A program made the position numbers and the translations under genes. This document shows positions 1-5,686 of a stretch of 5,686 nucleotides of DNA, piece after piece (the stretch's first letter is position 1; the number at the start of each line of letters is the position of its first letter). This DNA is from Lysobacterales bacterium CG_4_10_14_3_um_filter_64_11 (GTDB lineage Bacteria > Pseudomonadota > Gammaproteobacteria > Xanthomonadales > Xanthomonadaceae): contig PFJA01000261.1 in the NCBI GenBank assembly GCA_002782905.1, forward strand, positions 316 through 6,001, given 5' to 3'. The notes beneath the pieces were generated by a model. It ran no database searches and was not told the DNA's origin. It was given only the letters and a program-made list of their open reading frames with translations.

Positions 1-1090
1 AGTACAGGCCAAACTCGGTGTCGCCCAGTTCCGGCGAGTAATACTTCAACGCCAAACCCCATTGCCCACTATCCTTGGCATTGCGGTTCTCGGCGCGGGC
101 AAAGGCCGCACTACACCCGGCACCGACGACCTGTGGGCTCAGCCCGGTATCGCTGCGCACAAAGCCGGCCGGCCCGCTTTGGCAGACATCACGGAACAGG
201 TCCGGGTTGTTGACCGGCTGCGGCACGGTACCGAAGCCGAGCATGGCGAAACTGCCATCTTCACCGGCAAAATCGTTGGTGGAGAAGAACGTGCCCGGCG
301 GATCGATCTCGATGTTCTCGAACTCGAACATGTACAACGCTTCGAGCGAGAGATTCTCGTTGAAGCTGAACGAGGTGAACAACATGTCGATCGGCAGGAA
401 GGCTTCCTTCAACTCGGCGCCGGCCACGCGCAGGCGCGACACATCGACCGGGTTGATCACGTTGATGCCGCCCTGGATGAAGGTGCTCTCGCCCCAGCTC
501 ACCACCTGCCGGCCAAATCGCACGTTGCCGGTGCCGGTTTCGCCGAAGGTGAAGTCCTTGTAGATAAAGGCATCGAGCAGACGCGCGTCTTCGCCCACTT
601 TGTTGCGTGCGCGTGAACTGAGCACGTTCTTGTTGGCGTTTTCAAAGTCGTAGAAGTAGGTGCCGCGCACGAATGCGCCCCAATCGCCGTACTTCAGGCT
701 CAACTCGCTGGTGACCTTGGCGGTGTTGGCAAAAATATCGCCGGCATCACCATAGTTGCGATTGCCATCGTCGCCGTTCACTGAAAACGCGCCGGGCGCG
801 CCAACCTGCAACGCCTGCGCTTCAAGAAAACGGCCCTGGCTGGTCAATTGGCCAACCCGCAAAAACAGGGTGGGATCGAATGCGGCCTTGCCAACCAGAC
901 GCGCGCTCGGATCCTGCGTGCGCAACGAGATGCCGTAGCTCAACGACGTGTCGAGGCTGCCGGTGAGGCCACCCTCGGTACCGAACTCGAATGCCTGCAC
1001 CGGTGTCGCGGCGACCAGTGCCAGCGCCACCGCAGCGGCCAGCGGGGTGCGGGCACGCGGCCCGCGAATTGTGTTGTTTTGCATAGTCAT
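1..1090 (-). CDS. DUF1302 family protein, probable outer-membrane protein (3' end outside window)
   Basis: Partial gene: 363 codons from the start at 1090 to the left edge, with no stop reached. Residues 1-33 form a signal peptide: a basic start (IRGPRAR), an Ala/Leu/Val core and a cleavage site ending VQA, with mature protein starting FEFG. The family signature lies at about residues 191-216 (GRQVVSWGEST, then IQGGIN and INPVD), followed by RVAGAELKEAFLP. Many alternating polar/aromatic stretches (for example AFVRGTYFYDF) resemble beta strands, so I infer an outer-membrane barrel; the family has no settled biochemical function. Members are about 600 residues long, so roughly 40% is missing here. 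Two Cys, near residues 303 and 326, could form a disulfide. The start at 1090 is preferred over an in-frame ATG at 1084 because a GAGGA box lies 7 bases upstream. It sits 22 bases after the lipase stop, so it is probably cotranscribed with it. Family call is firm; location and transport role are inferred. Confidence 0.9.
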   Translation of the reverse strand, partial: MTMQNNTIRGPRARTPLAAAVALALVAATPVQAFEFGTEGGLTGSLDTSLSYGISLRTQDPSARLVGKAAFDPTLFLRVGQLTSQGRFLEAQALQVGAPGAFSVNGDDGNRNYGDAGDIFANTAKVTSELSLKYGDWGAFVRGTYFYDFENANKNVLSSRARNKVGEDARLLDAFIYKDFTFGETGTGNVRFGRQVVSWGESTFIQGGINVINPVDVSRLRVAGAELKEAFLPIDMLFTSFSFNENLSLEALYMFEFENIEIDPPGTFFSTNDFAGEDGSFAMLGFGTVPQPVNNPDLFRDVCQSGPAGFVRSDTGLSPQVVGAGCSAAFARAENRNAKDSGQWGLALKYYSPELGDTEFGLY

Positions 1091-1097
1091 TGCTCTG

Positions 1098-1102
1098 TCC
1101 TC
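1098..1102 (-). promoter_or_regulatory. Ribosome binding site of the DUF1302 gene
   Basis: GAGGA on the minus strand lies 7 bases before the ATG at 1090, inside the 22-base gap after the lipase TAA. It decides the start at 1090 rather than 1084, and there is little room for a separate promoter in this gap. Confidence 0.65.
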
Positions 1103-1112
1103 GGGTCAGGGC

Positions 1113-3299
1113 TTACTGCGTGCGAATCACGGTTGGGTTGGCAACCTGTACGGCGGTACCGCCGCTGACCAGGAAGCTTGCCATCTGGCCCTGCATTTCA
1201 ACGGTGGCGGCCAAACCTTCCGGCGTCGCCGCGTTGGGTTGCAGAATCGAGCCGTGCCCGCCCTGGATGAAGCGCGTTGCGCCACGCACACCGGCCGCGT
1301 TGGCGGTGGTGCCGGTGATGCTGGCCAGGCCGAATGCGCGGATCAGCGGCTCGGTACCCGACAGCGGGGCGCCAGCAACCGCGTTCGGAATGACCTGATC
1401 GGGCAATGCCGTGCCGCCGCCGGTCAACGCGCCACCACCAACCACCTCATGCAGCAAGATGCGCTTGGCAGCAGCAAATCCGGCCAGATTGACCGGGTCG
1501 GAGGAATCGACCGCTTGCTGCGCTGCGCCCATGAAGCGATCGAAGTCCGGCGTTCCGGCGTTGACGCCGCTGGCTGCCAGGCCGGCCTGAATCACCGGGC
1601 CGAAGGTTGGCGAGCCGTTGAGCAGTTGCGCGATGCCGCCACCGGGTACCGAGAGCACCGCGACATTCACCGTCGGCTCGAACGCGACGAAGCCGGTGCC
1701 GACGATGCTGCCCAGCGACTGGCCGACGAACGACACGTTACCGTTGTCGAAGTCACCGGTCGCATCGCCATCGATGCTCATGTTTGGCACGCTGGCGCGC
1801 AGCACGAACAGGTCAGCAATCGCTTGCCGGGTGTTGTCGCGCGAGGTCAGCAACGAACTCAAATTGATCGAGTGCGCACCCGAGGGATCCGGATTGCCGT
1901 CGGCCACCGGTGCGCCGGTTTCGTTGTCGATGAAATCGACATCGAAGGTGCGCTCGCGCGCGCCGGCCGCAAAGAACGGCGTGTTGTTGACCCGGAACGG
2001 CGCCAGCGCGGTGTCGGCCGGGGTGATGCCGTGCAGCGGCTGGTCAATCGAGACCATGGCAAAGCCCTGCGAGGCGAGCGTGGCCGAAATCGCCAAACCG
2101 TCACTGCGATTGCGGGTGATGCCGTGCTGGAAGATCACCAGCGGCCAGCCACCGGCCGGCTTGACGCGGCCCGACGCGGCGTTGGGCACCGTCATCAGCA
2201 CCGGCACCCGCACCGTGCCGGTCGGCAGCGGACGGGTATTGAGGAAAGTCAGGAAGGTCGAGGGGTTGTTCGCGCCCAATGCACCGCCGCAGGCCGGCAC
2301 GGTACCGCAGGCGGCGCCTTTCCAGAACGTGGTCAGCGGCGCGGTCGGGTTCTGCGCCGATGGCGCCTCAAGGTAATACGGCAAATCGATGAAACCGACC
2401 ACGATGTCGGCAATCGGCGGCAGGCTCGGAATCGCCTGCTGGATGTTCAGGCCGGTTGGCGCCAGCACCACGGTGCCCGGCTGGGTGATGGCACGCACCG
2501 TTTGCAGCACCGGGGTGATGCTCTGGGTGGTGGCGACCCACGACAGCACGATGTTGGCACGCGGGATACCGGCGCCTTCAGCCGCCGCTTCCTGGAAATT
2601 GACCAACTGCCGCAGCGGTTCCAGCGCCTGTGCCTGAGCAGTGGTCAGCAGCGGTTCGGTGCTGGCGCCATTGGCGAACAGCGGCGTGGTGCGCTTGGTG
2701 AAGAAATAGGTCTGGTCCGGCGTCGCCACGTTGCCGGCGGCATCGGCGATGCCATTGGTGAGCACCACCATGTAAGAGCTGATCTGGCTCAATGGCTTGA
2801 GCGGCACGATGGCCAGCGTGCGGCCGGTCGCGTCGCTGCTGGCGAAGGCGGTGACGAAATCAACGCCGCCCTGCAACTCGCGGACGACGCCGATCACTGC
2901 ACCGCCCGGACCGCTGAGAGTGACCTGGAACATGCGCACCGAACCACCCGGAGTTACCGATGCCGGCGCCGGTGCCGCTGAAAAGCTCGCTGACCATGGC
3001 GCAACCGTACTCCAGCCATCCAGCGCGTTCAGCGCCACGGAGGGGTCGCCGAAGTTGCTCGGATTGGCAACCGGGATGTTCAGGGTGAGATCGGTCGTGC
3101 CCTGCAACAGCAGGTTATTCGGGGTAGGAATGACGCCATCGGCCGGACTGAAACGTGCGGTCAGCACGCTGGTCACCGGCGGGCCACCCGGGTTGGTGGC
3201 GGGCGGCGCAGGCACCGCGCGCGGACTATCATTGGAACCACCGCCACAGGCGGCAAGCAACGCCGTCAGCGACAAGACAAGCAGCATGCGGAATGTCAT
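1113..3299 (-). CDS. Lipoprotein lipase/esterase, Pla-1/cef/VolA-like alpha/beta hydrolase
   Basis: Complete 728-residue protein, predicted to hydrolyse lipid ester bonds at the cell envelope. Residues 1-17 are a lipoprotein signal with lipobox LAAC; Cys18 would be lipidated. The residues after it are Gly, not the Asp inner-membrane retention signal, so outer-membrane placement is likely. A Gly/Pro/Ser-rich linker (about 19-45) leads to an N-terminal domain (about 46-300) resembling the bacterial lipase N-terminal domain of this family (ARFSPADGVIPTPNNLL). The hydrolase domain follows: oxyanion-loop motif FQHG (His392-Gly393), IDQPLHG at 418-424, nucleophile elbow GQSLG with Ser528, probable acid Asp634 in PDQVIP, and probable His682 in GGHGS. 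Apart from Cys18 the only Cys are 331 and 337, a likely disulfide. The start at 3299 is supported by the signal peptide and a G-rich ribosome site. Substrate (lysophospholipid, triglyceride or polyester) cannot be read from the sequence. A short-chain esterase or depolymerase is the main alternative. Confidence 0.85.
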   Translation of the reverse strand: MTFRMLLVLSLTALLAACGGGSNDSPRAVPAPPATNPGGPPVTSVLTARFSPADGVIPTPNNLLLQGTTDLTLNIPVANPSNFGDPSVALNALDGWSTVAPWSASFSAAPAPASVTPGGSVRMFQVTLSGPGGAVIGVVRELQGGVDFVTAFASSDATGRTLAIVPLKPLSQISSYMVVLTNGIADAAGNVATPDQTYFFTKRTTPLFANGASTEPLLTTAQAQALEPLRQLVNFQEAAAEGAGIPRANIVLSWVATTQSITPVLQTVRAITQPGTVVLAPTGLNIQQAIPSLPPIADIVVGFIDLPYYLEAPSAQNPTAPLTTFWKGAACGTVPACGGALGANNPSTFLTFLNTRPLPTGTVRVPVLMTVPNAASGRVKPAGGWPLVIFQHGITRNRSDGLAISATLASQGFAMVSIDQPLHGITPADTALAPFRVNNTPFFAAGARERTFDVDFIDNETGAPVADGNPDPSGAHSINLSSLLTSRDNTRQAIADLFVLRASVPNMSIDGDATGDFDNGNVSFVGQSLGSIVGTGFVAFEPTVNVAVLSVPGGGIAQLLNGSPTFGPVIQAGLAASGVNAGTPDFDRFMGAAQQAVDSSDPVNLAGFAAAKRILLHEVVGGGALTGGGTALPDQVIPNAVAGAPLSGTEPLIRAFGLASITGTTANAAGVRGATRFIQGGHGSILQPNAATPEGLAATVEMQGQMASFLVSGGTAVQVANPTVIRTQ

Positions 3300-3306
3300 T
3301 TTGTAT

Positions 3307-3312
3307 CCCCCC
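3307..3312 (-). promoter_or_regulatory. G-run ribosome binding site of the lipase gene
   Basis: Six consecutive G on the minus strand, followed by ATACAAA and the ATG at 3299, give a 7-base spacer. The run is not the AGGAGG consensus but can pair with the anti-SD through G-C and G-U pairs. It supports the start at 3299 over the Met at codon 5. Confidence 0.5.
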
Positions 3313-3358
3313 AGGAAGTGGTGCTTCGGGCTGTCGATCGAACACGTTTAACGCAATT

Positions 3359-3380
3359 GCTACATCGGCAATGCTGTAGC
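3359..3380. repeat. Inverted repeat upstream of the lipase gene, possible operator
   Basis: Perfect 6-base arms GCTACA (3359-3364) and TGTAGC (3375-3380) are separated by 10 bases, about 60-80 bases upstream of the lipase start. An 8-base palindrome GCAATTGC (3353-3360) overlaps one arm. On the minus strand a weak -35-like TTGCCG (3371-3366) falls within the spacer, but no well-spaced -10 follows. The arrangement would suit a dimeric repressor or activator site; no T-run follows, so it is not a typical terminator. Arms of this size also arise by chance in a gap of this length. Confidence 0.3.
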
Positions 3381-3438
3381 GTACGGATTTTTTCCGCGCC
3401 TGTGTTGTGCAGTGCAACATGTACCTGTACCGACCAGT

Positions 3439-4329
3439 TCAGTCATTGCCGTTCGCTTTCGCGCCGACAAATGCGCACGGAACCAAGCCCACGCGCAACC
3501 AATCGGCGTTGTCGATGGCGAGGCTTTGCCGGCTGCGCGCCAACGGTGCCGCGACGCTCCGGCCGCGGCGGCCAAGCAACGGCAACAGCGCGTGCAGCAC
3601 ACGTACTGCCGCCACAGGCAACCACACGATAGGCGCCGTCGAACCGTGCGCCCGCAAGTAGCGCAGCACCATGTCCGCAAACGGAACCGCCTCGCCACCG
3701 GCCAGCCGCAACAACGTACCCGCGGTGGCGTCACGGGCCACACAAGCCAACAATGCCTGCGCCAGATCGTCGGCATGCACCGGCTGGCGCAGGCCGGTTG
3801 CATCACGCGGCAACGGCAGACAGCGCAGGCGATTGGCCAACGCCAGCAAGCGATCCAGACTCAGGTGCGCGAACTGCGGATCGTAGATCAGACTGGCGCG
3901 CACCAGGGTAACCAACCAGCCGCGTGCCTTGCCCACGGCAAACAGCGTCGCCTCCGCATCGCGCAGCCGCTGCGCCAGCGCGCGCTCATCCGCATCGTCC
4001 GACTCGGCCTTGCTCTCGGCGCTGAGCGACGACAATGCGACCAGTCGTGTTGCTGCCGGCCAATGTGCGCGCGCGGCCCAGATGGCCAGGCCATCCAGCG
4101 GCCCGGCACCGATCACCACCGCTGCCGCGGGCAAGGTATTGGGGTCGTCACGATAAATATCGTGCCGATGCCATTGCGCCAGCTTTGGCGCGGGTGCATG
4201 CGCGTGCCGGCTCAATGCGAGCACCACCTCGCCGTGCGCCGTCAATCGCTCCAGCACGTGCCGGCCCACCGCGCCAGTGGCGCCGATCAACAAATAGCGT
4301 GGCCGTGGAGAACGTTGCGATTGCGTCAT
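3439..4329 (-). CDS. NAD(P)-binding epimerase/dehydratase-like protein (atypical short-chain dehydrogenase)
   Basis: A 296-residue Rossmann-fold protein. The dinucleotide-binding glycine motif GATGAVG is at residues 17-23, directly after strand YLLI, so the protein nearly starts with its cofactor site. Further family marks are LVALSSLSAE (97-105), VRASLIYDP (143-151, equivalent to the RPxxIYGP motif of NmrA/epimerase-type proteins) and RQPVHADDLAQAL (181-193). The classical YxxxK catalytic pair is not evident, which fits an atypical SDR that may bind NAD(P) without usual dehydrogenase activity. No signal peptide, so cytoplasmic. The start at 4329 is chosen because the frame continues upstream to an ATG at 4410 only through a Cys-rich stretch unlike this family. 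No Shine-Dalgarno sequence is visible before 4329. It lies 139 bases upstream of the lipase on the same strand, so cotranscription is possible but not compelling. Substrate unknown; it could be a sugar-nucleotide or quinone-reductase-like enzyme. Confidence 0.85.
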   Translation of the reverse strand: MTQSQRSPRPRYLLIGATGAVGRHVLERLTAHGEVVLALSRHAHAPAPKLAQWHRHDIYRDDPNTLPAAAVVIGAGPLDGLAIWAARAHWPAATRLVALSSLSAESKAESDDADERALAQRLRDAEATLFAVGKARGWLVTLVRASLIYDPQFAHLSLDRLLALANRLRCLPLPRDATGLRQPVHADDLAQALLACVARDATAGTLLRLAGGEAVPFADMVLRYLRAHGSTAPIVWLPVAAVRVLHALLPLLGRRGRSVAAPLARSRQSLAIDNADWLRVGLVPCAFVGAKANGND

Positions 4330-4335
4330 GACCAC

Positions 4336-4341
4336 AGCATA
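4336..4341 (-). promoter_or_regulatory. Weak -10-like box just before the epimerase-like gene
   Basis: TATGCT on the minus strand matches TATAAT at four of six positions and ends 6 bases before the ATG at 4329. That distance would place transcription start at or next to the start codon, consistent with the lack of a Shine-Dalgarno site. No good -35 box is seen 16-18 bases upstream (the hexamer at 17 bases is GCCATT). Weak evidence only. Confidence 0.2.
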
Positions 4342-4369
4342 GCGGCAGTCACAGGAGAATGGCGCAGCG

Positions 4370-4390
4370 GTGCAGCAATCCGTCCTGCAC
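4370..4390. repeat. Inverted repeat in the divergent gap (GTGCAG/CTGCAC)
   Basis: Perfect 6-base arms at 4370-4375 and 4385-4390 with a 9-base spacer, 41 bases upstream of the epimerase-like start. Its symmetry fits a dimeric regulator site, but a repeat of this size is expected about once by chance in a GC-rich gap of this length. Confidence 0.25.
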
Positions 4391-4421
4391 ATCAGCACCA
4401 CGCGCAGCACGCCGGCAAGCA

Positions 4422-4437
4422 GTCGCTATCCAGCGAC
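4422..4437. repeat. Compact hairpin/inverted repeat in the divergent gap (GTCGCT/AGCGAC)
   Basis: Perfect 6-base arms at 4422-4427 and 4432-4437 around a 4-base loop (ATCC), near the middle of the gap between the two divergent genes. There is no T-run on either side, so it is not a standard intrinsic terminator. It could be an operator serving both directions or a stable stem in a leader RNA. Confidence 0.35.
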
Positions 4438-4440
4438 AAC

Positions 4441-4487
4441 GTGCCGCTGCCACTGAGCGCACACATTCGCCTGCTAAACTGCGGCAC
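4441..4487. repeat. Seven-base inverted repeat bracketing a -10-like box upstream of nhaD
   Basis: GTGCCGC at 4441-4447 and GCGGCAC at 4481-4487 are exact reverse complements separated by 33 bases. The interval contains the TAAACT box at 4475-4480. The long spacer makes a looped operator or the base of a larger RNA fold possible; chance is also possible. Confidence 0.25.
4475..4480 (+). promoter_or_regulatory. nhaD: Candidate -10 box for nhaD
   Basis: TAAACT in the context TGCTAAACTGCG matches the -10 consensus at four of six positions and lies 71 bases before the nhaD ATG. The hexamer 17 bases upstream (ACTGAG, 4452-4457) is a poor -35, so an activator or an alternative sigma factor would be needed, or the true promoter is elsewhere. 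Confidence 0.25.
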
Positions 4488-4495
4488 CTGACAGC

Positions 4496-4513
4496 GCCAT
4501 GCGCGGGCATGGC
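4496..4513 (+). repeat. Hairpin in the putative nhaD leader (GCCATG/CATGGC)
   Basis: Perfect 6-base arms at 4496-4501 and 4508-4513 around a 6-base loop, ending 38 bases before the nhaD start. Two alternative pairings overlap it: GCC/GGC around TTC (4512-4520) and GCGCG/CGCGC (4501-4505 with 4520-4524). These could be mutually exclusive stems in a leader RNA. I do not recognise a known sodium- or pH-sensing riboswitch here. Confidence 0.35.
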
Positions 4514-4551
4514 CTTCGGCGCGCGACCATTCACCACGAGATATCGACCCC

Positions 4552-5686
4552 ATGACCCCAGCAACCAGCGCGACACTCGACTTGACCCGGCACTGGGTTG
4601 GCTACGCCAGCATTGCGACGTTTGTGCTCGCTTACGCGGTGGTGCTGGTCGAAGAGTTCACCCATTTGCGCAAGTCCAAGCCGGTAATGCTGGCGGCGGG
4701 CATCATCTGGGCTTTGATCGCATGGATATACGCACAGCACGGGATGAACCATGCGGTGGAAGAAGCCGTGCGCCAGAGCGTGGTCGAATACGCCGAACTG
4801 ATGCTTTTTCTGCTGGCGGCGATGACCTTCGTCAACGCAATGACCGAACGCAATGTCTTTGTCGCGTTGCGTGCTTGGTTGATCCGGCGCAATTACGGTT
4901 ATCGCAAGTTGTTCTGGGTTACTGGCGTGCTCGCATTCACCCTGTCGCCGGTGATCGACAATCTCACCACTGCGCTGGTGCTCGCCGCGGTGGTGTTGGC
5001 ATTGGGCGGCAGCAACAAGCAATTCATCGGTCTGGCGTGCATCAATATCGTGGTCGCCGCCAATGCCGGCGGCGCGTTCAGCCCGTTTGGCGACATCACC
5101 ACGCTGATGGTATGGCAGAAAGGCCACTTGGCGTTCACCGAGTTCTTCGCGCTTTTCGTGCCCTCACTGGTCAATTTTCTGGTGCCCGCCGTGTTGATGC
5201 ATTTCGCGGTACCCAACGCGATGCCGCAGGGTGGCCGTGAGCCGGTGCCGATGAAACGCGGCGCCAAACGCATCATCGCGCTGTTCGTGGTGATGCTGAT
5301 GCTGGCAGTGAGCTTTCACAACTTTCTGCACTTGCCGCCGTTTCTCGGCATGATGACCGGCTTGGCCCTGCTCAAGTTTTTTGGCTATTTCCTCAAGCGC
5401 AGCGAGCCGTCGCGGGCATTGACGGAAGCCGGTGACGTGCCGGGTTTCGATATTTTCGACAACGTCGCGCGCGCCGAATGGGATACCCTGCTGTTTTTCT
5501 TTGGCGTCATCTTCTGCGTCGGTGGGCTGGGCTTCATCGGCTACCTCGCGCACGCTTCGCAGTTGATCTATATTGGCTGGGGCGCGACCCAGGCCAACAT
5601 TGCGATCGGTGTGGCATCGGCGATCGTCGACAACATCCCGATCATGGTGGCGGTGCTGCAGATGGCACCAGACATGGTTGAGGGCC
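4552..5686 (+). CDS. nhaD: NhaD-type Na+/H+ antiporter (3' end outside window)
   Basis: Partial gene: 378 codons from ATG 4552 to the right edge, no stop reached. The product is an inner-membrane sodium/proton antiporter that expels Na+ (and often Li+) in exchange for protons, helping salt and alkaline-pH tolerance. Family marks are clear: SPVIDNLTTALV at 132-143 (Asp136-Asn137), NAGGAFSPFGDITTLMVW at 171-188 (Asp181 and Thr183/Thr184), EWDTLLFFFGVIFCVGGL at 309-326 and SAIVDNIPIMVAV at 357-369 (Asp360-Asn361). The two Asp-Asn motifs are the internally repeated halves typical of the ion transporter superfamily. About ten hydrophobic segments are visible, the first at 16-34; a charged loop lies at 283-309. 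The family is usually a little over 400 residues, so probably only the last membrane segments are missing. No in-frame ATG lies in the 54 bases upstream. The ribosome site is weak (ACGAG at 4536-4540, 11 bases from the ATG). It is divergent from the epimerase-like gene and unlikely to share its function. Confidence 0.93.
   Translation, partial: MTPATSATLDLTRHWVGYASIATFVLAYAVVLVEEFTHLRKSKPVMLAAGIIWALIAWIYAQHGMNHAVEEAVRQSVVEYAELMLFLLAAMTFVNAMTERNVFVALRAWLIRRNYGYRKLFWVTGVLAFTLSPVIDNLTTALVLAAVVLALGGSNKQFIGLACINIVVAANAGGAFSPFGDITTLMVWQKGHLAFTEFFALFVPSLVNFLVPAVLMHFAVPNAMPQGGREPVPMKRGAKRIIALFVVMLMLAVSFHNFLHLPPFLGMMTGLALLKFFGYFLKRSEPSRALTEAGDVPGFDIFDNVARAEWDTLLFFFGVIFCVGGLGFIGYLAHASQLIYIGWGATQANIAIGVASAIVDNIPIMVAVLQMAPDMVEG

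Noticed and set aside
468..1272. A 15-base identity between 468-482 and 1258-1272
   Set aside because: Both copies encode the end of a FIQGG tract in two unrelated proteins with the same preferred codons. The flanks do not match, so chance is sufficient.
948..2981. A 677-codon open frame on the plus strand, antisense to the lipase
   Set aside because: It lies almost wholly opposite a lipase with clear signal, domains and triad. Its product is rich in Arg, Gln, His and Gly with no recognisable motif, as expected from the complement of a GC-rich gene with few stop codons.
3384..3396. A CGGA/TCCG stem with a T-rich loop as a terminator after the epimerase-like gene
   Set aside because: The stem is only 4 bases and the T-run is in the loop, not after the stem, so it does not fit an intrinsic terminator.
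3229..3420. A 63-codon minus-strand frame across the lipase promoter and start
   Set aside because: It overlaps the lipase signal peptide region out of frame, has no clear ribosome site and no recognisable features.
4330..4410. N-terminal extension of the epimerase-like protein by 27 residues to an ATG at 4410
   Set aside because: The extension is Cys-rich and unlike the family, whose glycine motif lies close to the N-terminus. The internal ATG at 4329 gives a normal start.
3412..4491. A 359-codon open frame on the plus strand, antisense to the epimerase-like gene
   Set aside because: The product is Arg/Gln/His-rich with no domain, and the minus strand carries a well-marked Rossmann protein over the same bases.
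4531..5127. A 198-codon open frame on the minus strand, antisense to nhaD
   Set aside because: The product is His/Gln/Arg-rich without motifs and mirrors the strongly conserved NhaD segment.
1..5686. tRNA, rRNA, CRISPR array, insertion sequence or phage features
   Set aside because: No direct-repeat array, transposase or integrase frame, terminal repeats or cloverleaf-like stretch was seen by eye on either strand.

Overview
The window carries four protein-coding genes and no RNA gene, mobile element or CRISPR array that I can support. It has high G+C and dense coding. The gene families (a Pla-1/cef/VolA-type lipoprotein lipase, a DUF1302 protein and an NhaD antiporter) are those of a Gram-negative bacterium with an outer membrane, most likely a gammaproteobacterium. 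I cannot name the genus from the sequence alone.

Layout: three genes lie on the minus strand and are read leftwards: a short NAD(P)-binding epimerase-like protein (4329-3439), then after 139 bases a secreted lipoprotein lipase (3299-1113), then after only 22 bases a DUF1302 protein (1090 to the left edge, C-terminus missing). On the plus strand, divergent from these, an nhaD-type Na+/H+ antiporter begins at 4552 and runs off the right edge. The divergent gap (4330-4551, 222 bases) has no convincing gene but holds several short perfect inverted repeats and weak promoter-like boxes.

How the genes may work together: the lipase and DUF1302 genes are spaced as one transcription unit. The lipase has a lipobox and a readable Ser/Asp/His triad, so it should act on lipid esters at the outer membrane. 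The DUF1302 product has a cleavable signal peptide and is probably an outer-membrane protein. DUF1302 genes often sit beside DUF1329 and RND-type permease genes in lipid or steroid gene sets. By analogy with Vibrio cholerae volA, which is paired with fadL, I infer a lipid hydrolysis plus uptake module in which DUF1302 takes the place of FadL. This is the most interesting point in the window, but it is inference. The epimerase-like gene may be in the same transcript or separate. NhaD belongs to a different job (sodium and pH homeostasis).

No wholly novel system is evident. The best leads are the lipase-DUF1302 pair and the inverted repeats in the two regulatory gaps.
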